Positions 37,884-47,709 of a DNA stretch of 64,000 nucleotides are shown piece by piece (position 1 is the first letter of the stretch; each line of letters starts with the position of its first letter). Source of the stretch: Ostrinia nubilalis. Lineage: Eukaryota > Arthropoda > Insecta > Lepidoptera > Crambidae. The notes under the pieces are model-generated. The model had not been told where the DNA came from. It made no database searches and saw only the letters and a list, made by a program, of their open reading frames with translations. The position numbers and the translations under genes are program-made. The stretch is from positions 9,826,001-9,890,000 of the forward strand of contig NC_087099.1 in the NCBI RefSeq assembly GCF_963855985.1, read 5' to 3'.

Positions 37884-38519
37884 TGCGAGGTTTACAGTAA
37901 TTATTCAACGTACATGAAGCAGTCAGAAAGTTTATTGAGATTTGAGAAATAAAGTTACACTCATAAGTAGCAAAGTAAGTACCTAAAGTCTAAAATATTA
38001 GCTATACTCCGCACATCTTGATTTTCATAAGTAATAACACCTGATAAAAGGAAAAATATCTTTATTCCTACAAATAAGCTTTCACTTTCTTTCCTATATT
38101 TATTTCACATAGTTCTTTCACTGTGTAATAATATTGATGATCAACATTTTGTATGTAAACTTAAAATACAAATAGGATTAAGTAAATGTTTCTATTTATG
38201 AACTGTTTATGTAATTGTAATAATATAATTGTGTTTAAATAATATTCTTTTTTTTTCAGACAGTGGATGAAGAAGTGTGGGATTATGAGTGATTATTTCA
38301 TTCTAAAGCAGACATAAGCAAGTCTCGCTCACTGTCATGAAAATTCACAATAACAATCAGCAAAAAACTTCAAGGATACTGGCTAGGCTAACCAATTCAT
38401 GGAATTCTGTTAGTGTTTGAAATTATCAATAGCTATTGTAAAACAAAAGTTTTCCAAATAAAGATTTTGTAAATAATGGTTGAATTATTTTGAAATTACA
38501 CTGCAATAATGAATTTATT

Positions 38520-38682
38520 GCCTGGTTGGTAGCGGCCTGCGTGATGTTGTCGGTCCACCTTGTGGGAGGACGTGCCACTCTGCGTATTCCAGTACCCGGC
38601 CTCCACTCCAGAACCTTGCTGCCCCATCGGGCAACATGGAAAGCATTACAGCAGTGGACGTCCTATGGCTGAGATGATGATG
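38520..38682. mobile_element. RTE LINE insert with internal inversion and 12-bp duplication
   Basis: AATGAATTTATT occurs at 38508-38519 and 38683-38694. Between them, 38520 to about 38635 reads on the minus strand as the RTE C-terminal block (WGSKVLEWRPGTG, RPPTRWTDNI), whereas about 38636-38682 reads on the plus strand as the very end of the same ORF (WKALQQWTSYG, stop) with the tail GATGATGATGA. A 5' part inverted against a 3' part inside one target duplication is the signature of twin priming during LINE insertion. The 60- and 69-codon frames here are shadows. Confidence 0.85.
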
Positions 38683-39716
38683 AATGAATTTATTATATTG
38701 GAATAAATTGTACAAGATTATCATCCTGTCACATTAAAGCCCTTAAAAAAGTCCAAACGGAGGAATTAGATTTATAGTAATGTGGAATGTATGTATGGTA
38801 TCACCGTCAAGTTATAAAATTAGTAAAATTCATTTATTCTCATTGTTATTATAGCAATTTTTTATTGATTACCTACATATCCCACCCAATGCTAATTTCT
38901 GACAATGACCTTGCCACTGTTTGAAAATAATGTAGACATAAGAAGCTCGGTCACCACATTCCGCCCCATTTTCAATAATTTTTACAAGATTATGTACAGA
39001 TGACAGTAGGTACTTAAATCAAGCTAAACACTATGGGGTATCTCACGTCATTTGCAACTTAATATTTGTCTGATGTACTGTTGTTGACTGCCTACCTAAG
39101 TAGGTAAGTAAGTAATGGTTATTTTACAAGGTAGGTAATGTAATAATTAAATGTGGGTGGGACTGTGGGAGCACTTAGATTTTGCAGTTAATGATTATAA
39201 ACTGTCGCAAGATTCGCCTCACATCCATTGCAATAATTACAAAATGCTGCTTCTGATAAACTCTTGAACTAAAACTCAATCTCCACCTAGAAGTAAAAGT
39301 ATCACAAAGGTGCTAGATTCCTTTCTTTGAATTTTTCTAGCCTCAAATTAATCGTGAAATGTCATTTACGATTGTAAATGATAAATAAATAGAGTTAAAG
39401 TAGCTTGCAAAAAAGTTAATCTCCTATCGTCTTGCTATCGTGGGCAAGGATCGAGGACGATAAAAACACCACATCCTATCCTATCGTGATGTCAAAATAT
39501 GATATAGTTAGCGCTTCATGTTAGGGCTTGCCAGGTTTATCACAAAAAAAAAAACAAATCTATCACTATCACATTTTGACAGATGACATGATAATTTTCG
39601 GGGTGCCATGTTAGCGCCGGTAGATAAAACGATATAGTGACGTCAAAATCGATATAACGCCGCGATAGCAGTTTATCACGGCGCGCATCTTAGCCCTGCA
39701 GGACATTAAAACATGT

Positions 39717-42700
39717 GTGGGTACCGCTGCGAGTCTTAATCCATTTGTTGAGAAGTTATCTTCATCTATTGCAGCTCTCAAACAATTAGATATTGAAAAC
39801 TTAGCAGATTTTATTATTTTGCAATGTAGTTTGAGGAAAATTGATTCTCAAACGCTTCAGAGTTTCGAGATTTCTGTAGGTGATAAAGAAATACCTACGT
39901 GTGATCAGTTCATATCTTTTATTCAAGACCGCGTTAAAATATTAGAGAGAACTCGCAATAATAGTAGTTCCAACACTACCGCTGCTTCTGAACCCCGTAA
40001 AAATAATTATTATAATAATAATCGGGACGCGCCGCAAAATAATAACACTTATAAGTCTTTCGTTTCTAGTAACGATCCGCACCCGCGAACTCAAACGACC
40101 AGTCAGTGTATTCTATGCAAAGCTGACCATAGGTTGTATTCTTGTTCTCAATTTCGAGACAATTTTAACCCGCAAAAACGCTTCGAATTTATAAAATCTA
40201 AGGGCGGTTGCGTTAACTGTCTTAGTGTTTCTCATACTGCAAGTAAATGCAATTCACAACACACTTGCAATAATTGTGGCAAGCAACACCATTCGCTGCT
40301 TCATTTTGACGTACCCGCACCGCGGAAATATTCGCCCGCTACCTCTGCCGCGTCACAAACAATGTCGGCCGTAAACACCGCGCCACAGTGCACAGAGAAG
40401 TGCAGTAGTACTACTCCAACTCAACGAAATATGAATGATGCTTCTATTACTCTCACTTCGGAGGTGAGACCGAGTTCTACCATATTATTATCTACCGCTC
40501 AAGTACTTGCATCGCACCGCGCTAATAAAAATAAACAGATTGTACGCTGTTTGATAGACAATGGTTCACAAAATCATTTGATAACTTTAGATTGTTGTAA
40601 TAAATTGAACTTGCCCGTTAATAAATTGCATGACTCTTACCTGCAAGGCGTTGGCAAGTCTTCGAGACCTGTTCATGGTTTTACTTATTTTGATATCGAA
40701 TCTCGTACTGATCCGAATAATAAATATCATATTTACGCTCTTGTGATCGACTGCATCACAGATCGTCTTCCCGCGAATTATGTTGATATAACAGAGGATA
40801 TGACTTACCTCAATAACTTACCGCTTGCTGATTTATCCTGGAACATTCCTAGTGAAATTGATGTAGTATTGGGTGTTCAATTATTCCCTTATATTTATTT
40901 GGGGAATAAGGTGGAATCAGGTTCACGCGCGCCTACTGCTATACTTACTAGTTTTGGCTATGTGCTTATGGGTGACGTACCGGCTCACTCTAGTCAATTG
41001 CCGACGCACTCGACTGCATTTTTTACCGCACTTCCGCACACTGAAATAGAATCAAGTTTACATAAATTCTTTGAATTAGAAGAGGTTCCTTCTAAAAGCT
41101 TTCTTAGCCCAGATGAGGCAGAATGCGAAAATATTTTTACCTCCTCGGTGATTTACCAGGATAAACACTTTAGTGTCGACTTACCGTTTTGCAAAGACCC
41201 ATCTGTATTGGGAGATTCCCGTTCCGTAGCTTATAGACGTTTTCAAATGCTTGAACGAAAGTTTGACAAAGTGGATGGCTTACGTCAAAACTATAATAAA
41301 ACCATAAATGAATATATTCAACAAGGTTATTTATCTGAAGCCCCCGAGGCAGACTCAGATGAGGGTTACTACATTCCGCACCACGCTGTATTTAAAGCTG
41401 GAAAGGACAGCGCTCGCGCCGTGTTGGACGCCAGCTGTAAAACTCAATCTGGTTTGTCACTTAACGATATTCTTTACGTTGGGCCGAACTTACAGTCTGA
41501 CCTATTCTTACTGCTAATAGACTTCAGAATATTTCCTGTTGCAGTCACTGCTGATGTAAAACAAATGTTTCTTCGCGTAAGTGTGAATGAACACCATCGC
41601 AAATATTTGAAAATTCTCTTCCGTTTCGATCCTCAAGAATCTATACGCACTTATCAATTTAGTAGTCTACCCTTTGGACTCAAACCAAGTCCTTATATAG
41701 CTATGCGTACGATACGCAAGTTAGCGCACGACCATAGCGACCGCTTCCCTGATGCTGCTAAAGTAGTAAATACTCAATTTTTCATGGACGACTTTGTCTA
41801 TTCGTTACCCGATGTACCGACCGCAATTAATTTATCCCGCGATTTAATTGATTTGTTCAAGTTAGGGTCCTTTGATCTTATCAAATGGACAAGTAATTCT
41901 CCCGCACTGCTTGAAGCTCTTCCAGACTCACACCGCTCACCTGTCAGTTTCTCTGATACAGGTAATAATAATTTTAAAATACTGGGATTGTCCTGGGAAC
42001 CTGCTGATGACAATTTTTCCTTCACTACTGTCGCAGTCGACAGTAAATGTACAAAACGCAGTATTCTTTCTCTGGTTGCTCGCTTATTTGACGTTCTCGG
42101 CTTAGTTGCTCCCGTCGTCCTGTTTGCCAAGATTTTGGTTAAGGAACTTTGGTTAAGCAAGATAGACTGGGACGAAGTGCCTCCGGAATCCATTCAAAAT
42201 CGTTTTGCTGCTTTTCTATTAGATTTGCCCGCTCTTTCCACCATGAGTATTCCGCGTCATATAGGTGTTAACTTGGATTGCGCAGTAAACATTGTTGCTT
42301 TCTGCGATGCTAGTCTCAATGGCTATGGTTCCTGTATTTATTTACACATAACTGACCCTGCAGGTAATATTGTTGTCAGGCTTCTATGTGCTAAATCTAA
42401 AGTCTCACCAAGTAAAATCCAAACGCTAGCACGCTTGGAACTCGTCGCTGCTTTACTTCTTTCGAAACTTGTGCGAGTAGTCCGAGAGAGAATATCCGAG
42501 CGCATTCCAATTGTAGGAATCTATGCTTTTTCTGACTCCACGATAGCACTTTCTTGGATACATTCGTCTCCTCATAGATGGTCTATTTTCGTTAGTAACA
42601 GAGTAGCCAAAATCCAAGAAAATTTACCGCCTCATTGTTTTCATCACGTGTCGGGCAAAGAGAACCCCAGTGATTGTATATCTAGAGGGATGTTACCTTC

Positions 42701-44324
42701 TCAGCTGATTTCTCATTCATTATGGTGGGATGGTCCAGTCTGGCTTCAAAGACCTGTCAATGAATGGCCTATCGATATATTTACTCCATTAGAGAGTGAA
42801 ACTCTGCCAGAGTTTAAAGATAAAAGCAATACGCTTATTGTTGCTGCTCCTTCTGAGCCTTCTTTAATTGATGAAATATCGAACCACGTTAATTCCTGGA
42901 ATAAGCTTCTAAACACGTTTTATTATATTCTGAAATTCACAAAAAGGTTGCCGAGTAATGAGCTCGTAGCCAATAGAAATGCGTCGGAGATTTTTATACT
43001 CAAAAGCATTCAGAGCGTTCATTTCAACAAAGAAATTGAATTGTTAAAGGCTGGTGAGTTGCCTTCAAAGCATCTCCGTGGCTTATCACTTTTCTTAGAC
43101 CCTCACGGTGTAATTCGCATTGAAGGAAGACTGTCTAAATCAGACCTTCCCTATGAAGCCAAACATCCTGCGCTTCTACCCAAACGTGACCGCGTCGTTG
43201 AACTTCTTATCGATCATTATCATACAGCTAATTGTCATACTGGACCTGGATTGCTCATGTCTATTCTTCGTCAACGCTATTGGATATTAAATGCCAGATC
43301 TATTATACGCGCCCGCTGTAGACAGTGTAATGTTTGTTTCCGCTTGAACCCGCAGCATCCATCTCCCAAAATGGCAGATTTACCCGCATTTCGCATTCAA
43401 GATGCTAAAGCTTTCGTACACACTGGTACTGATTTTGCAGGTCCTATTAGCTTCATTCCCACTAGACGAAGGGGACAACATTCTCAAAAGGCATACATAT
43501 GTCTTTTTATTTGTCTAGTTACGAAAGCTATTCATATAGAATTAGTTTCTAATCTTAGCACAGATGCGTTCCTTTCCGCCTTTAAAAGATTTATATCTCG
43601 CCGCGGTCCAGTATCTGTTATGTATTCAGATAATGGCACCAATTTCGTCGGTGCTAAAGCCCAGCTCGACGAAATATATAACGTATTAAATAATACTGAA
43701 TTTCAAGATGAGATTAAGCGAATGCTAATTGATCATCACATAGAGTGGAAAATGATCCCTCCCCGCGCCCCACACTTTGGTGGTATATGGGAATCTAATA
43801 TAAAAAGTATAAAAACGCATATGTACCGTGTTGTAGGTAAACAACTTTTTACTTATGAAGAACTTCTAACAGTTCTTGTGCAAATTGAATGCATTTTAAA
43901 TTCTCGACCGCTTGTAGCGATATCAGCTGATCCACATCCGGACGCCTTGACACCAGCACATTTTTTAATGTCCACTCCTTTGCGATACTTGCCTTCAACA
44001 GAACTGAAAGATGAAAAATTTACTTTAACCAACCGCAAGAAACTTTTAGACCAGCTTGTTTTATCATATTGGAATAAATGGCGCCTCGAATATTTGCACA
44101 CGCTGCAAGTTCGTCAGAAATGGTGCACACCTGAACGTTCAATCGAACTAGGTACGGTTGTAATAATAGGCAATGATAATGTACCGCCTTTGCATTGGGT
44201 ACTTGGTGTAATTACCGAAGTTTTTCCCGGTTCCGATGGTGTGGTCAGAGTCGCTTCTGTTAGAACCAGTACTGGTGTCTATAAGCGCCCAGTAACTAAA
44301 TTATATCCGTTACCTACACAATAA
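39717..44324 (+). CDS. pol: BEL/Pao gag-pol polyprotein, C-terminal 1535 codons, open
   Basis: An uninterrupted frame (its first codon is GTG; it is really the continuation of the split gag frame). Residue positions count from 39717. Order: rest of gag; Cys/His zinc knuckles from residue 131 (CILCKADHRLYSC, then CVNCLSVSHTASKC and CNNCGKQHH); aspartic protease with DNGS at 281-284; reverse transcriptase with D613 (TADVKQMF) and FMDD at 689-692; RNase H with D864, E908 and D940; integrase with H1167 and CRQCNVC (1201-1207) zinc site, then D1239, D1305 and E1359 as catalytic triad candidates; and the C-terminal domain common in BEL/Pao (WNKWRLEYLHTLQVRQKW). Every catalytic block looks intact, consistent with a recent insertion. 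It has no start of its own, so expression would need a new start or removal of the insertion. Short overlapping frames on both strands are shadows. Confidence 0.95.
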   Translation: MGTAASLNPFVEKLSSSIAALKQLDIENLADFIILQCSLRKIDSQTLQSFEISVGDKEIPTCDQFISFIQDRVKILERTRNNSSSNTTAASEPRKNNYYNNNRDAPQNNNTYKSFVSSNDPHPRTQTTSQCILCKADHRLYSCSQFRDNFNPQKRFEFIKSKGGCVNCLSVSHTASKCNSQHTCNNCGKQHHSLLHFDVPAPRKYSPATSAASQTMSAVNTAPQCTEKCSSTTPTQRNMNDASITLTSEVRPSSTILLSTAQVLASHRANKNKQIVRCLIDNGSQNHLITLDCCNKLNLPVNKLHDSYLQGVGKSSRPVHGFTYFDIESRTDPNNKYHIYALVIDCITDRLPANYVDITEDMTYLNNLPLADLSWNIPSEIDVVLGVQLFPYIYLGNKVESGSRAPTAILTSFGYVLMGDVPAHSSQLPTHSTAFFTALPHTEIESSLHKFFELEEVPSKSFLSPDEAECENIFTSSVIYQDKHFSVDLPFCKDPSVLGDSRSVAYRRFQMLERKFDKVDGLRQNYNKTINEYIQQGYLSEAPEADSDEGYYIPHHAVFKAGKDSARAVLDASCKTQSGLSLNDILYVGPNLQSDLFLLLIDFRIFPVAVTADVKQMFLRVSVNEHHRKYLKILFRFDPQESIRTYQFSSLPFGLKPSPYIAMRTIRKLAHDHSDRFPDAAKVVNTQFFMDDFVYSLPDVPTAINLSRDLIDLFKLGSFDLIKWTSNSPALLEALPDSHRSPVSFSDTGNNNFKILGLSWEPADDNFSFTTVAVDSKCTKRSILSLVARLFDVLGLVAPVVLFAKILVKELWLSKIDWDEVPPESIQNRFAAFLLDLPALSTMSIPRHIGVNLDCAVNIVAFCDASLNGYGSCIYLHITDPAGNIVVRLLCAKSKVSPSKIQTLARLELVAALLLSKLVRVVRERISERIPIVGIYAFSDSTIALSWIHSSPHRWSIFVSNRVAKIQENLPPHCFHHVSGKENPSDCISRGMLPSQLISHSLWWDGPVWLQRPVNEWPIDIFTPLESETLPEFKDKSNTLIVAAPSEPSLIDEISNHVNSWNKLLNTFYYILKFTKRLPSNELVANRNASEIFILKSIQSVHFNKEIELLKAGELPSKHLRGLSLFLDPHGVIRIEGRLSKSDLPYEAKHPALLPKRDRVVELLIDHYHTANCHTGPGLLMSILRQRYWILNARSIIRARCRQCNVCFRLNPQHPSPKMADLPAFRIQDAKAFVHTGTDFAGPISFIPTRRRGQHSQKAYICLFICLVTKAIHIELVSNLSTDAFLSAFKRFISRRGPVSVMYSDNGTNFVGAKAQLDEIYNVLNNTEFQDEIKRMLIDHHIEWKMIPPRAPHFGGIWESNIKSIKTHMYRVVGKQLFTYEELLTVLVQIECILNSRPLVAISADPHPDALTPAHFLMSTPLRYLPSTELKDEKFTLTNRKKLLDQLVLSYWNKWRLEYLHTLQVRQKWCTPERSIELGTVVIIGNDNVPPLHWVLGVITEVFPGSDGVVRVASVRTSTGVYKRPVTKLYPLPTQ

Positions 44325-44634
44325 CAACTTATAACGCAAGTATTTATTACACTAACTACTCATTTATTGCCTTGTTTCAATTTAAAATTATAATTTTGAT
44401 TTTATTTCTTGAATATTATTCGCATTATTATTATGCATTAATTTAAATACTTTAAAGCTCTTCGATGTGAGGACTTTATACATTTTGTTTTCTTTAGGGA
44501 ATTGATTCTTATACGGTTTCCTGGATGTATTTTGAAGTTTTTGTTTATACTTAGCAAATTGCAATAATACGTCATGTTCCCCCTTTTCTTTCTTTTCTTA
44601 TTATAATTTCTTTATTGAAGTCCTAATGAACTTC
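44325..44634 (+). other. 3' untranslated part of the BEL/Pao element
   Basis: AT-rich non-coding stretch between the polyprotein stop and the polypurine tract; no envelope-like frame. Confidence 0.7.
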
Positions 44635-44647
44635 AAGGCGGGGAGCA
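44635..44647 (+). promoter_or_regulatory. Polypurine tract of the BEL/Pao element
   Basis: AAGGCGGGGAGCA lies immediately before the 3' LTR, the place where plus-strand synthesis is primed in LTR elements. Confidence 0.75.
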
Positions 44648-45086
44648 TGGTTGGGCCTATGTCCAACTTTCTTCTCTTCCTTTTCTTCGGTGGCTCCAAC
44701 TCTCAAATTATCTAGCTGCATGAGATGGTTTCCCACTAATCTGTTTATCGGATTCGGGGCCAGCACCTTCGCAGGAGCCAACCTTCGCGAGAAACCTCTA
44801 TAGACAATTATTAAGAAAAAACTATGTTGTCTTGGAACGTCTGTCAACGAAGTCAATGTGAAAAATCCGCTGAATATTTGCTGAAGATATTGAAATAATC
44901 AAAACCGCAAGAAATATCGACGGGTCGACCCTCGAAGCCTGGTCTCCGTCTCCTGATCCGCAGGTTGGTGGTTTCCGTTTTATGCAGCTGTATTTTTGAG
45001 TTGTTTGGAGTCACCAGCCGACCCCCGCATCATCTTTCTTCCCCGCAATTTTTTATTCCTGGTGTGGCTATTTACACGCCACACCA
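44648..45086 (+). repeat. 3' LTR of the BEL/Pao element
   Basis: Same 439 bases as the 5' LTR, followed directly by the ATACT duplication at 45087-45091. Confidence 0.95.
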
Positions 45087-45234
45087 ATACTTTTTGGCCA
45101 TTTTTTCTTATCACCGGTTAATATGCTATTCTTAAGTCTCCACTCAGAGCCCTATATCGCAGTAAAGACTCTGTTTTACTAAGTAACTATGCCGAAACCA
45201 TCAATCATATGCCCTGAAAGAGACCTGTACGCAA

Positions 45235-45511
45235 TTAACGTAAAATGAAAAAACTTGTAACTGTAAAATTATTACATTCCCTACGTTGTTTCGGATACAA
45301 TTTCCCAACGCATATTCGAAAGTACCGGCTACGGATCTGGCGTTCCACATCTCTAGCAAACCAGGGCAGGCTCAGACCTACCAGTTTCCAGCCATTTGGT
45401 TTACGACCGCCAGCGCCGAAGAAAATAAAATCGGTCACCTATGAAAGCTCATTATCTAAATCTACAGGGATTTCTAAAGGCCCGGTTTTATATACCTTTG
45501 CTTGCAGATAA
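45235..45511. repeat. Open on both strands; probable dispersed repeat
   Basis: Frames of 67 codons (minus, 45235-45438) and 88 codons (plus, 45245-45511) overlap almost completely. The minus frame reads GGRKPNGWKLVGLSLPWFAR and RQIRSRYFRICVGKLYPKQR. I have a general memory of this string recurring in moth genomes, which argues for a repeat rather than a gene, but I cannot name the family. Confidence 0.3.
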
Positions 45512-45763
45512 ATCGTTTTTGTCTACCTTCAGTATAAAGCTATAAAATTTGTAAAAGATCAGCATTGCGGTTTCTTTAATAGAGTTTAGAGTAGGTAAGA
45601 TTCAGTACTTTTGAATTGACAAAGTCTACGTTTGTAAATTAGTCTTCTTTTTCCTAGTTACTGATTGAGAATGCTGTTAATTGTAGTAGTTAAGTAGATA
45701 TTTAATAATCACAGAAGAAATGGACTGATAAATTAGTACCTACCTGCGCAAGAAAAGCTTTAT

Positions 45764-46088
45764 TCAAGAGTTGTAAAAACCGTAAAATTGTTCTAAATTC
45801 CGTATAAAATTCAGCCCACAACATTTTCGCAGCAAAGAACCGGACTTTGTAAACGCATTCACCACGATCGTTGACCAACAATGAAATATTAACAAGTATT
45901 CCCGTTGAAACATTAAAAACCGTAATCGGAAAGTTCGGTTCAACGGCCATACTTCGCTCCCATAAAGTCGGCACAATAAAGGTTCGATAAACAAAGAAAC
46001 GATTGTATTGGTCAAAGTTTTGCGGTAGGCTCGACGCCTTCCGTGTGGGTGTTTGCCTTACCTTGCTTTTATAATTGTGGCCTTTCAT
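45764..46088 (-). pseudogene. Probable non-LTR retrotransposon (LINE) reverse transcriptase relic
   Basis: Two overlapping minus frames join across a frameshift. One gives VYRTFIVPTL, the other LYGSEVWPLNRTF and LRFLMFQREYLLIF. Together they follow the VY.tlv.PtLLYGsE.W.l....L..FqR..LR pattern just after the catalytic core of many LINE reverse transcriptases. The 128-codon frame 45702-46088 is otherwise without a domain. The subfamily cannot be set from this piece. Confidence 0.5.
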
Positions 46089-47454
46089 AATGGCCTTATT
46101 GTTTAGATAATTTACAGCGCGGCATTTGTTTTTAATGTTTAATTACGCTTTTTCTTTAATATTTTTAAGGAACAAAGTTTAGTCGCATTGGCCACAAAAG
46201 AGGCTTACTTTTGTAGCTAATGCTAAAACTCTCATGCTTAAAGAATATTTGAACATTCATTCTGTACGATGTTTCTAGGGTAATGAATATCACTTCGAAT
46301 AATTGATGAATCTGCGCTAGCTGAATGATTTTCTCAAAGCTGTAATAATATTACTGAAAAATAAGTGCCTAACTATATACTCTAAGTAATATATTGCAAA
46401 ATTAAATGTTTCAGTTCATAGCCTATTGGTGACACTGTGTCGTTAAATCTAATGAAACACTTAATAACACACCGATTGCACTCATTTCAGTGACCCACCC
46501 CAACATAGCGACGTGAAAATTCGCACGCGTTCACAAACGCCATTAAAATTTTATCGCTTGTTCTTTCAAGTATTATTTGACAGTAGATGCGTTAAATTGC
46601 GATTAATACATGATTAGCTATTCTGGCGTGCGTTTATGACTGCCGTAGTAAATCCAGTTTATTGCGTATCAATCACTCATTCGACGCGATTTTGTAGTAA
46701 CTTTTGACTTAGCATGGTTGCCATGTCGGAGACATTTCTTTGTTGGTTTTATTGTTATTGAATAGGTTTCAGCTTCTTCACTGCACCGCATAATGACGGT
46801 AATTAATATGTAAAATACTTCATTTTGGACCTGAAAACCTAATTATTAATATTTCACAAAGAATTTCTCTGAAACATGCCCGGATGGGTTGAATTCACTA
46901 TATTAAGTGTTTGCAAACTGTCTTACTCTATTTTCATAATCAGTCATTACTTTTACTGTATACTAGTCAGTAAGTAAATACTTTTAAATAGATTCCCGAT
47001 AACTCTACAATTTACAGTTTAATTTTATTCAAGCTACTGAAACAGCATTCAATCAAATTTTATCTCGATTGTAAGTTATTTATTATCTGACGTTTGACCT
47101 TTGAAGACATAAATTATCTTCTGCTTTTACCTGTTACTCTTCAAGGGTAATAAAACTGTTTACAACAATTCAGGTCCTTGCGTAGAATAAGGCCTTTTAA
47201 AAAGTCGTAGTTTGCCCATAAAACGTTTTGAAATACTGTTTAGGTTTAATATTACACAGCAAGACTAGATAATATATCACTCTGTCATCTGCTAGAGCAG
47301 TGTTCCGCAAATTTTTTGTGTTCAAGGTACATTTAGGAATACATAATTTTTTGGAGGTACACGACACATGAAACATCAAGTTTTAAGTAATTACTTTTAT
47401 TAGTCTTCCCCTACTGCCTTACTAAAAATAAGTTTATAACATAACTAGCTTTCC
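46089..47454. other. Unassigned AT-rich DNA
   Basis: Nothing recognisable apart from anonymous AT-rich sequence. Confidence 0.35.
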
Positions 47455-47625
47455 GCCCGCGGCTTCGCCCGCGTGGAATTTTGTCTGTCGCAGAAAAACT
47501 TTATCGCGCGCGTCCCTGTTTCAAAAACCGGGATAAAAACTATCCTATGTTCTTTCCCGGGACTCAAACTATCTCTATGCCAAATTTCATCAAAATCGGT
47601 TGCGAGGTTTAAGCGGGAAAGCGTA

Positions 47626-47678
<53 letters not shown>

Positions 47679-47709
47679 GTTACTTTCGCATTTATAATAT
47701 TAGTTGGGA
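47455..47709 (-). mobile_element. Non-autonomous Helitron, second copy
   Basis: The same element as 24621-24869 in reverse orientation. In complement it starts TCCCAACTAATATTATAAAT after A and ends GGAAAGCTAG before T, with the GC-rich hairpin next to the 3' end. Outside the microsatellite it differs from the first copy at very few bases, so both moved recently. Frames on both strands (47473-47697, 47609-47944) are shadows. Confidence 0.85.
47627..47679. repeat. (CAGA)n microsatellite inside the Helitron
   Basis: About 13 tandem CAGA units, the complement of the TCTG array in the other copy. Confidence 0.85.

Larger units (their letters stand above)
37346..39702. mobile_element. 2357-bp inverted-repeat DNA transposon, unassigned family
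   Basis: Terminal inverted repeats of about 22 bp differ at two positions and share CTAAGATGCGCGC. The left end starts CCTGTAGG and the right end reads CCTGCAGG in complement. ACAT flanks both sides (37342-37345, 39703-39706), and the host gag frame is in register on either side if one ACAT is counted, supporting a 4-bp target duplication. Subterminal similarity extends further (CTAACATGG..ACC on both ends). The duplication length and ends do not fit Tc1/mariner, Harbinger, piggyBac (TTAA) or hAT. No complete transposase is visible. Possible coding remnants: a 53-codon piece after a TTTCCAG acceptor at 37720 ending at 37883, and a short exon-like piece after TTTTTTTTCAG at 38259 with AATAAA at 38457. 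Confidence 0.8.
36110..45086 (+). mobile_element. BEL/Pao LTR retrotransposon, recent, interrupted in gag
   Basis: An 8977-bp unit bounded by two 439-bp LTRs that start TG, end CA, and which I read as base-for-base identical. Intact ATACT duplications flank it. Between the LTRs are a primer-binding site, a gag start, a long gag-pol frame (protease, reverse transcriptase, RNase H, integrase, in BEL/Pao order) and a polypurine tract. No envelope gene is present. A 2357-bp DNA element plus its 4-bp duplication splits gag, so this copy cannot make its full polyprotein. Without the insertion the element would be about 6.6 kb, a usual BEL/Pao size. Confidence 0.95.

Noticed and set aside
36110..45086. 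Endogenous retrovirus with envelope
   Set aside because: Domain order and LTRs are BEL/Pao, and the 310 bp after pol holds no envelope-like frame.
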